Source: Herbiconiux sp. L3-i23 (lineage in GTDB: Bacteria > Actinomycetota > Actinomycetes > Actinomycetales > Microbacteriaceae). From it: a DNA stretch of 64,000 nt. Location of the stretch: the NCBI RefSeq assembly GCF_023734115.1, contig NZ_AP025737.1:372001-436000 (forward strand), written 5' to 3'. The position numbers and the translations under genes are program-made. The first letter of the stretch is position 1. The number at the start of each line of letters is the position of its first letter. A model generated the notes under the pieces. The model was given only the letters and a program-made list of their open reading frames with translations, was not told the origin of the DNA and ran no database searches. Shown here one piece after another: positions 57,873 through 64,000 of the stretch.

Positions 57873-59150
57873 TCAGCGCAGGCCGCGACGCCAGCTGAGC
57901 TCCTGCGCGGCCTTAACCGCGCAGATCACCAGCAGGAACCAGCAGTACTCGACGAGCGCTGAGCTCTCGGCCATCGAGATCGCCGCGAGGGCCACGAGCA
58001 CCAACGCCGGCCAGGTGTGAGTCACCCCGCGCCGGTTCGACGCCACGATCCAGGCGCGCACCAGGGCGAGCCCGAGGAACGCGACGAACAGTGCGAAACC
58101 GACGACCCCGAGCTGGAACCAGACGTCGAGGTACGCGTTCAGCGCCGAGGTGGGGAGACGTCCGTTCGCCGAGCGCAGCGCGATGAACGGCAGCAGGTCG
58201 GGCCGCCACGACCCGACGAAGCCCCACCCCTCGGTGAAGTTCGCCGACGTGAGGGTCCACGTCTGGCGCCACAGGTCGAGGCGCACGAGCAGCTCGCCGC
58301 GAGCATTGAACGCGTTGATGAGAGGCGTTTGCAGGAACCAGGCGGCGATGCCGCCGACGACGGCGAGACCGCCGAAGCCGAACTGCCACGCCGGCCGGTT
58401 CTCCTTCGGGGCGCGGCGCACCAGGATCAGCGCGATCGCCGCGAGCGACACCACCACACCGACCAGCGAGGCCACCGGCGAGCTGGTGAAGACGAAGACG
58501 ATTCCGGCGAGGATCAGCGACGCGATCGCCGTGTTGCGGCGGACCGACCGGGTCGACGCCTCGACGAAGAAGGTGATCACCGCGATGAGGGTGACGACGC
58601 CCAGCATGTTGCGGCTGCCCATGAGGCCCTGGATGGGGCCGCCGTTGGCGAGGCTGCCCGTCACACCGAGGAAGCGGATCGGGACGTCGAAGATGATGCC
58701 CGAGAGCACCTCGACGACGAGCGAGGCGGCGAGCAGAGTGCGCAGCACGTCGCCGAAGGCGCGCACGATCTGGATGAGGTCGCGGGCGAGCGCCACGAAG
58801 ACGGCCAGCAGCCCGACGGCGAGCTGATAGACGATCCCCGAGAGCGTGGCCCACTGGTACTGCGACCAGATCAGCGACAGTGCGCTCCATCCGACGAAGG
58901 CCAGCAGCGAGACGGGCAGGATGCCCTGCCATTCGAATTGGTCGCGCCGCACCACGAGCACCGATCCGGCGAGGACGACGAGCACGCTGAGGCAGGCGAT
59001 CAGCCCAGGCCAGCCGATGACGCTGCGGATCGCGTGGCTGAGGAACACCGTCGCGATGGTGGTCAGCGTCAGCGATGCGGAGAACGCGGCCGATTCGAGC
59101 ACCGCGCGCAGCTCGCCGAGGAGGCGGTGGTGCGGAGGCGGCGTGCTCAT
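57873..59150 (-). CDS. O-antigen ligase-like (Wzy/WaaL type) membrane protein
   Basis: 425 aa from ATG 59150, about eleven to twelve membrane segments. The large periplasmic-side loop between late segments (RLDLWRQTWTLTSANFTEGW, then NGRLPTSALNAYLDVWFQLG) fits the Wzy_C/O-antigen-ligase family, where an Arg in the RxxLW motif and a following His or Asn-rich loop bind the lipid diphosphate. In a Gram-positive it may polymerise or attach a glycan to lipid or protein. Divergent from the DUF4012 gene. Confidence 0.8.
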   Translation of the reverse strand: MSTPPPHHRLLGELRAVLESAAFSASLTLTTIATVFLSHAIRSVIGWPGLIACLSVLVVLAGSVLVVRRDQFEWQGILPVSLLAFVGWSALSLIWSQYQWATLSGIVYQLAVGLLAVFVALARDLIQIVRAFGDVLRTLLAASLVVEVLSGIIFDVPIRFLGVTGSLANGGPIQGLMGSRNMLGVVTLIAVITFFVEASTRSVRRNTAIASLILAGIVFVFTSSPVASLVGVVVSLAAIALILVRRAPKENRPAWQFGFGGLAVVGGIAAWFLQTPLINAFNARGELLVRLDLWRQTWTLTSANFTEGWGFVGSWRPDLLPFIALRSANGRLPTSALNAYLDVWFQLGVVGFALFVAFLGLALVRAWIVASNRRGVTHTWPALVLVALAAISMAESSALVEYCWFLLVICAVKAAQELSWRRGLR

Positions 59151-59265
59151 CGTGTCGACAACGCTACCGGCGCGGTGGAAGAGGGAGCGGAGCCTCACCG
59201 CGTCAGCCGCTGGCCCGCGAACGCGGGCGAGAGGGTCGGCGCACCGCTCGGGTACCGTTGCCCGG

Positions 59266-61065
59266 ATGGCCATCTCCGAGACGGACGACCGCGCCGCGCC
59301 CCGTGCGCCGCGCGGCGCGGTCCTGCGGTGGAGGCGCCCGACGCCGTGGATCGTTTTCGCGCTCGTCGTCGTCGCCGTACTGCTCGCCGCCGCGGCGACG
59401 TGGATCGGCGTGCGCGCCGTGCTCGCGAAGGACGCCCTGGACCGGGCGCAGGCCCTCGTCTCGGAACTGCGGTCGTCGATCTCGTCCGATCCCACCTCGG
59501 CCCCTGCGCTTGCGACGCGCATCGTCGCCGAGACGCGGACGGCCCGCGACCTCACGAGCGACCCGATCTGGGCCGCCGGCGAAGCCGTGCCGTTCGTCGG
59601 CGCGAACCTCGCCGTCGTCCGCGAACTGGCGGGCACCGTCGACGAGGTCGCGACCGGTGCCATCGCGCCACTCGCCGGTGTCGTCGCCGCCCTCGACCCG
59701 TCCGCGCTCCGACCGGTCGACGGTCGGATCGATCTCGCGCCGATCGCCGCCGCCGCCGGACCGGCGGCCGAAGCCGACGACGCGGTCACGGCGGCACGCG
59801 AGCGGCTGCGGGCGCTCGACTCCGAGGGGGTCATCGGGCAGGTGCGCGACGCGAGAAACCAGCTGCTCGGCCTCCTCGACGAAGCGGCGCCGCTCACCGG
59901 GGCGGCACGCACCCTCACCGAGCTGGCCCCGTCGATGCTCGGAGCAGACGGGCCCCGCGACTACCTGCTCATGTTCCAGAACAACGCGGAGGCGCGCTCG
60001 CTCGGCGGCAACCCCGCTGCGTTCGTGCTGCTGCATGTCGATCAGGGCGCCATCGGTATCGCGGCGGAGGCGTCGAGCCTCGACTTCCCGCGCGACGGCG
60101 AACCGCCGCTCGAACTCGACCCCAACCTCTACTCCGTCTACTACGCGGACTTCAGTCGCTACGTCATGGACATCACGACGCGGCCCGACTTCCCGACCGC
60201 CGCCTCGCTCGCGAAGGCCTACTGGGAGCGTCGGTTCGGGGGCACGGTGGACGGCGTGGTCTCGATGGACCCCGTCGCGCTGTCGTATCTGCTGCGCGCG
60301 ACCGGCCCTGTTCCGCTCGCCACCGGCGACGAGCTGACCGCCGACAACGCGGTCGCGCTCCTGCTCTCCGAGGTCTACGCGCGCTACACCGACCCCGCCG
60401 TTCAGGACGCCTTCTTCGCCTCGGCGGCCTCCGCGGTCTTCGGCGCGGTGACGACCGGGGCGTTCGACCCCGCCGTGGCCCTGCCCGAACTGACGAGGGC
60501 GGTCGACGAGCGCCGCCTCTTGTTGTGGAGCGCCGATTCAAAGGAGCAGGCGATCATCGCGACGACGCCGCTCAGCGGCATCCTCCCGACGATGAACGAC
60601 GACGAGACGGCCGTCGGCGTGTTCTTCATGGACCAGTCGTCGTCGAAGATGGACTACTACCTCGGCACCTCCGTGACCGCGTCCTCCGACCAGTGCGAGG
60701 CCGACGCTCCGACCTTCGAGGTGGGGGCGAGCCTCACCTCGAAGCTCACGCAGGAGCAGGCGGACGCCCTTCCCGCCTACGTGACGAGCACGTGGTGGGG
60801 GAGCGAGAAGTTCGTGACCGACGTGTACCTCGTCGGGCCGGTCGGTGCGACCTTCGCCGGGGTCGCCGGTGACGGGACGGTGGTGAGCAGCGGCACCGAC
60901 CTCGGTCGTCCCGTCGTCCGGGTTCAGATCGAGTTGCGCCCCGGCGAGACGAAGTCGGTGAATGGCACCTTCGCGGCGCCGGCCGGGGACTTCGGTCCGC
61001 TCGCGGTGATCGGCACGCCGATGGTCGTCCCGACGACCGTGACGACCTCGACGCCCGGCTGCTGA
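59266..61065 (+). CDS. DUF4012-domain membrane-anchored protein
   Basis: 599 aa from ATG 59266. One N-terminal membrane helix (about 28-52), then an extracellular helical region and a DUF4012 domain from about 215 on: YLLMFQNNAEARSLGGNPAAF, DVSRYV-like YADFSRYVMDITTRPDFPTA, DGVVSMDPVALSYLL. DUF4012 proteins are frequent next to glycan clusters of actinobacteria and are remotely LCP-like in their NNxExRxxGG motif; biochemical role unknown. TACCGT about 14 nt before the ATG hints at a nearly leaderless mRNA. Confidence 0.85.
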   Translation: MAISETDDRAAPRAPRGAVLRWRRPTPWIVFALVVVAVLLAAAATWIGVRAVLAKDALDRAQALVSELRSSISSDPTSAPALATRIVAETRTARDLTSDPIWAAGEAVPFVGANLAVVRELAGTVDEVATGAIAPLAGVVAALDPSALRPVDGRIDLAPIAAAAGPAAEADDAVTAARERLRALDSEGVIGQVRDARNQLLGLLDEAAPLTGAARTLTELAPSMLGADGPRDYLLMFQNNAEARSLGGNPAAFVLLHVDQGAIGIAAEASSLDFPRDGEPPLELDPNLYSVYYADFSRYVMDITTRPDFPTAASLAKAYWERRFGGTVDGVVSMDPVALSYLLRATGPVPLATGDELTADNAVALLLSEVYARYTDPAVQDAFFASAASAVFGAVTTGAFDPAVALPELTRAVDERRLLLWSADSKEQAIIATTPLSGILPTMNDDETAVGVFFMDQSSSKMDYYLGTSVTASSDQCEADAPTFEVGASLTSKLTQEQADALPAYVTSTWWGSEKFVTDVYLVGPVGATFAGVAGDGTVVSSGTDLGRPVVRVQIELRPGETKSVNGTFAAPAGDFGPLAVIGTPMVVPTTVTTSTPGC

Positions 61066-61071
61066 CCTGCG

Positions 61072-61530
61072 TCAGTCCCGCGCGGTCGCGTCGGAGCGTC
61101 GCGATCGCTCCACGAGCACGCCCACGCCCGTGCCGATCGCGACGCCGATCATCCCGGCGACGACGTCGCGCGGATCCGGCACCCGGTCGGGGAGGAACAG
61201 GCCCTGGCCCACCTCGGCGACGAGCGGGGCGAGGAAGGCGAGGATCACCGGCGTCCACAGCCCGAGCACCCGGGCGGCCCACCACATCAGGGCTCCGAGC
61301 GGTACGAAGACGGCGATGTTGGCGATGAACTCGATCGTCGAGTAGATCGACCCGGCACCCGGCGCATCCGCGCCGGCGTCCCGCAGCCACCCTTCGACGA
61401 TCGGGCGCACCCCGGTGTCGAGCTTCACCGGCCAGAACACGATGAGCACGATGCCGACGAGGTACAGGCCACCGGTGACGAGCACCGCCGGAGAATCCCG
61501 TGCGGCCCGCCAGAGCGAGGGAGTGCTCAC
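61072..61530 (-). CDS. VanZ family membrane protein
   Basis: 152 aa from GTG 61530, overlapping the Fic gene stop (GTGA). Four hydrophobic segments; EFIANIAVFVPLGALMWW and the acidic EVGQGLFLPDRVPDPRDVVA are the VanZ hallmarks. VanZ-like proteins can raise teicoplanin resistance in enterococci, but most chromosomal members have unknown envelope roles. Convergent with the DUF4012 gene (stops six bases apart). Confidence 0.83.
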   Translation of the reverse strand: MSTPSLWRAARDSPAVLVTGGLYLVGIVLIVFWPVKLDTGVRPIVEGWLRDAGADAPGAGSIYSTIEFIANIAVFVPLGALMWWAARVLGLWTPVILAFLAPLVAEVGQGLFLPDRVPDPRDVVAGMIGVAIGTGVGVLVERSRRSDATARD

Positions 61531-61961
61531 TGCCCCGGCGGGGGCCACGGCATCAGACGCGACTGGATGCGCGACGCCAGCTCCTGCGTCGAGACGTATC
61601 CCTGCGCCACCTCGCGCAGCAGCGAGAAGGTCTCGTTGTCACCGAACTCGATCGCGGCGTGGTTGAGCTCGAGGAACACGTTGGTGGCCAGCCAGGCGAG
61701 GCGCTTGTTGCCGTCGAACAGGGCGTTGTTGCGGGCGAGGCTCTCCATCAACGCGGCGGCCTTGACCGACAGCGGCGAGTAGACGTCGCGACCTTTGTAC
61801 CGCATCGCCGGGCGCTCCACGGCGCCGATCAGGAGGCCGAGGTCGCGCACGGTCTCGCGCAGCGGGGCGTCCATGAACGCCTCGATGATCTGGACGACGT
61901 CGTCGACGCTGAGGTACTCGGTGTGCGTCTCGTCCGGCTCGGAGGGTGCGGTCCCGGTCAT
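61527..61961 (-). CDS. Fic/Doc family protein, catalytic His replaced
   Basis: 144 aa from ATG 61961; TTG 61982 would add seven residues. Doc-like fold: YLSVDDVVQIIEAF, the YSPLSVKAAALMESLARN helix and the Fic loop. The loop reads NALFDGNKRLAW, where active members have H in the first place (HxFxDGNKR); here Asn 79 stands there. The anion-hole and Mg residues (D83, G84, N85, K86, R87) are kept. Loss of the His should abolish AMPylation or phosphorylation activity. No antitoxin gene lies upstream. It may be an inactive remnant or have a non-classical role. Confidence 0.8.
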   Translation of the reverse strand: MTGTAPSEPDETHTEYLSVDDVVQIIEAFMDAPLRETVRDLGLLIGAVERPAMRYKGRDVYSPLSVKAAALMESLARNNALFDGNKRLAWLATNVFLELNHAAIEFGDNETFSLLREVAQGYVSTQELASRIQSRLMPWPPPGQ

Positions 61962-62118
61962 GCGCAGCGCCTCATCGCTCAAGCATAGGCAGGCGCCGCG
62001 GCAGAGCCCGACGCCGCTCGTGATGTCCCCCCTTTATGGGCGAGACAGCAGGCGGCCGGATGCCTAGCCTGGGAGGAGGCATTCGCCGCACCCTGCTACC
62101 CGAAGGATGCTCAACGAG

Positions 62119-62850
62119 ATGGTCGCCATCGGTCCCTTCGAGGTGATCGACCTTCCTCAGCGCGAGGTCATCGACCTCATCGCGTCCTCCGAGGACCCCA
62201 AACCGGTCGCGTTCGCGCTGCACGTCGGCGGTCTGAACCACCGCCACGACCGCGAGTTCGTCCAGGCGATGAGTTCCACGCCCCTCGTCTACGCCGACGG
62301 CGCCGCCACGGTGCTGCTCGCGAAGCTCGGCGGTGCTCGCCGAATCGAACGCGCCGCCACCACGGACATCGGCATCCCGACCATGGTCCAGCGCGCCAAG
62401 CTGCTCGGCCGGTCGGCGCGGGTCGCCATCGTGGGCGGACCTCCCGGACTCGCCGAGCGCTCGGGCGATGCCCTCGAGGCCGCATCGCATCTGCTGCGCG
62501 TCCCGTATGTGACGCACGGCTACCACGACGACTTCACCGAGGTCCTCGCCGAACTACGCTCCGTGCAGCCCGACATCATCGTCGTCGGACTGGGGATGCC
62601 GCGCGAGGCGATCTGGGTGGAGCAGCACCTCGCCGAGCTGCCGGATTCGCTCATCATCACCTGCGGGGGATGGCTCGGCTTCCTCGCCGGGGACGAGCAG
62701 CGTGCGCCGAAGGTGATGCAGAACTCGGGCACCGAGTGGGTCTACCGGCTGGCGCAGAGCCCCGGCCGCCTCGCGAAGCGGTACGGCAGCGGCCTGCTCA
62801 CCGTCGCGAAGATGGCGGTCGGTCAGCTCCGCTCGCGCCGCGCCGCCTGA
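62119..62850 (+). CDS. WecB/TagA/CpsF family glycosyltransferase (GT26)
   Basis: About 243 aa. ATG 62119 is preferred because GAAGGA (62102-62107) can serve as ribosome site; ATG 62107 lies inside that motif. GT26 motifs: FALHVGGLNHRHDREFV, the catalytic-Asp region VYADGAATVLLAKLGG, VAIVGGPPGLAERSG, VVGLGMPREAIWVEQH, and CGGWLGFLAGDEQRAP. GT26 enzymes transfer ManNAc(A) or similar to a lipid-linked GlcNAc acceptor in teichoic acid or polysaccharide synthesis. TAGCCT at about 62064 could be a -10. Confidence 0.88.
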   Translation: MVAIGPFEVIDLPQREVIDLIASSEDPKPVAFALHVGGLNHRHDREFVQAMSSTPLVYADGAATVLLAKLGGARRIERAATTDIGIPTMVQRAKLLGRSARVAIVGGPPGLAERSGDALEAASHLLRVPYVTHGYHDDFTEVLAELRSVQPDIIVVGLGMPREAIWVEQHLAELPDSLIITCGGWLGFLAGDEQRAPKVMQNSGTEWVYRLAQSPGRLAKRYGSGLLTVAKMAVGQLRSRRAA

Positions 62851-62868
62851 GGGCGCCGGCGTCGAAAC

Positions 62869-63912
62869 TCAGCGCGCGCCGGCGAGCGTCTCGACGGTGC
62901 GCCACCGCTCGGCCCAGGTCGGCGCGGTCCCGCCTGTCGCGGGGGCCGTTCCCGTTCGTTCGAGCACCGCGGCGACCGCCGCGTCGGCGCCCTCGGGGAG
63001 CTGCACGAGGTTCGGGGCGTCGATGCCGAGGTCGAGGCCCGACGCGATGACCCAGCGGCCGCTCGCCAGGGCGTTCCACGTCTTCGCCGGAGCCAGGGTC
63101 GCGCTCCGAGAACCGCGGTAGGGCAGCAGCACGAACTCGTGCCGGGCGACGAGGGACGCCAGCGTGGCGACGTCGACGGGCGGATGCACGGGGATGCCGG
63201 CTGCCTCGAGCGCGGCACGATCCTCAGTCGAATCGACGACGCCGACGACCTCGACCGTGACGCCGTTCGCGGCGAGGGCGGTCATCACGGTGATATCGGT
63301 CTCCGCGCGCACAGCGCCGAAGTAGATCGCCGAACGCGGGGCGGGCGCCTCATCGACGGCGGTCTCGAACGGAGCATCGGCGGCGGGCGGCACGACGGTC
63401 GCGTCGATGCCGCGCTGCTGGAGGGTCCGACGCATGCCGTCGGCGTCGGTGATGACGGCGGAGGCCGAGGCGGAGATCCGTCGTTCGGCCGACCGCCAGC
63501 CGATCGGCGGATACCAGGTCGCCGGCACCGTGGCCCAGTCGAGCACCGCGTCGTACACCACGACGGGCGCCCCGGTGCGGGCGACGTACCACTCGGTCCA
63601 GCGGTCGGGGATGTAGGCGAGCACCATGTCGTAGTCGACGGGGCGCTTCAGCCACGCCGACATCGGCAGCAGCCGCACACCGTCGGGGGTGGGCGGCGCT
63701 AGGGAGGGAGTCTCCGCATCACGGCCGAGCGCCCCACGGAGTCCGCTCATCAGGTGGGCGGCGTTGCGCGGATGCGGCGGCAGGAAGTCGACCTGCCACC
63801 CGGCCTCTGCCGCGGCGACGGTGAGGGCGTGGTGGCGCTGCCACAGGTAGTCCCAGCGCACGCTCGACGCCACGAGCAGACGCCGTGCAGGCGCGGTGCG
63901 GTCCGCCGTCAT
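62869..63912 (-). CDS. Glycosyltransferase, GT4-like
   Basis: 347 aa from ATG 63912, which overlaps the stop of the gene before it (ATGA). GT-B layout: N-terminal RRLLVASSVRWDYLWQRHHA, middle VVVYDAVLDWATVPATW, and a C-terminal donor domain with SAIYFGAVRAETDITVM and FVLLPYRGSRSATLAPAKTW, which replaces the usual E-x7-E loop. Similar to transferases of UDP-galactopyranose-mutase-linked or teichuronic clusters. Convergent with the WecB-like gene (18 bp). Confidence 0.78.
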   Translation of the reverse strand: MTADRTAPARRLLVASSVRWDYLWQRHHALTVAAAEAGWQVDFLPPHPRNAAHLMSGLRGALGRDAETPSLAPPTPDGVRLLPMSAWLKRPVDYDMVLAYIPDRWTEWYVARTGAPVVVYDAVLDWATVPATWYPPIGWRSAERRISASASAVITDADGMRRTLQQRGIDATVVPPAADAPFETAVDEAPAPRSAIYFGAVRAETDITVMTALAANGVTVEVVGVVDSTEDRAALEAAGIPVHPPVDVATLASLVARHEFVLLPYRGSRSATLAPAKTWNALASGRWVIASGLDLGIDAPNLVQLPEGADAAVAAVLERTGTAPATGGTAPTWAERWRTVETLAGAR

Positions 63913-64000
63913 CGCGATCCGCCGACGGGTCGCGGACGGGAGCCCCACGTGCGTGCGTACACGAGGACGACGGCGAGGGGAAGCAGGTGCCCGGGGTCGA
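63909..64000 (-). CDS. 3' end of a further gene cut by the window edge
   Basis: An open minus-strand frame enters from the right edge and ends at TGA 63911-63909, overlapping the next ATG (ATGA). The visible 29 residues include PGHLLPLAVVLVYARTW and a basic tail, consistent with the last helix of a membrane protein. Product unknown. Confidence 0.5.
   Translation of the reverse strand, partial: DPGHLLPLAVVLVYARTWGSRPRPVGGSR

Noticed and set aside
58017-60872. 951-aa plus-strand frame across the ligase and DUF4012 genes
   Set aside because: Low-complexity charged translation, no domain; explained by high GC at third codon positions of the real genes.

Overview
The window is a GC-rich actinobacterial chromosome segment. 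The order accA3, maf, accE-accD, dpm-like glycosyltransferase, birA, PH-domain protein, purK, purE and LCP protein is what I expect of a Microbacteriaceae-type actinomycete; this is inference from gene content and no database was searched. Start codons are often GTG, and many neighbouring genes overlap by four bases (ATGA/GTGA), so translational coupling is common. I saw no rRNA, tRNA, CRISPR array or recognisable insertion sequence.

Left part (1-20.4 kb), core metabolism: a truncated LpdA-like flavoprotein; an orphan AbiEi/nuclease-like gene lying exactly between two 70-bp palindromic repeats; biotin-dependent carboxylase genes (accA3, accE-accD, birA); Maf; a TRAM-domain RNA methyltransferase; a response regulator/histidine kinase/membrane protein operon followed by a highly structured intergenic region that may encode a small RNA; purK and purE with an acyltransferase gene between them; and an LCP ligase.

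Middle (14.3-15.5 kb and 20.4-39 kb), first surface-glycan region: a GT8-like transferase, GtrA proteins, GT9, a flippase, a large Emb-like arabinosyltransferase, a UbiA-type decaprenyl-phosphate phosphoribosyltransferase, GT-C and GT2 enzymes, UDP-galactopyranose mutase (glf) and a GlfT2-like galactofuranosyltransferase. Together they resemble an arabinogalactan-like or galactofuranan pathway. Three genes here (flippase, UbiA, one GT2) lack a sensible ATG/GTG/TTG but have a strong Shine-Dalgarno followed 6-7 nt later by an in-frame ATC.

Right part (39-64 kb), second surface-glycan region: a heptose-nucleotide pathway (GmhB, GmhA, HldE) with a GT9 heptosyltransferase-like enzyme; a lipoprotein and a secreted 12-repeat LGFP protein carrying a near-identical 312-bp tandem duplication; more glycosyltransferases and an acyltransferase; dTDP-sugar genes rmlA/B/C with an SDR that may replace rmlD; an ABC polysaccharide exporter (wzm/wzt); an O-antigen-ligase-like protein; a DUF4012 protein; VanZ; a Fic/Doc protein lacking its catalytic histidine; and WecB/TagA-like and GT4-like transferases. 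The likely shared job is to make, export and attach complex wall polysaccharides, with LCP and ligase proteins at the end of the route.
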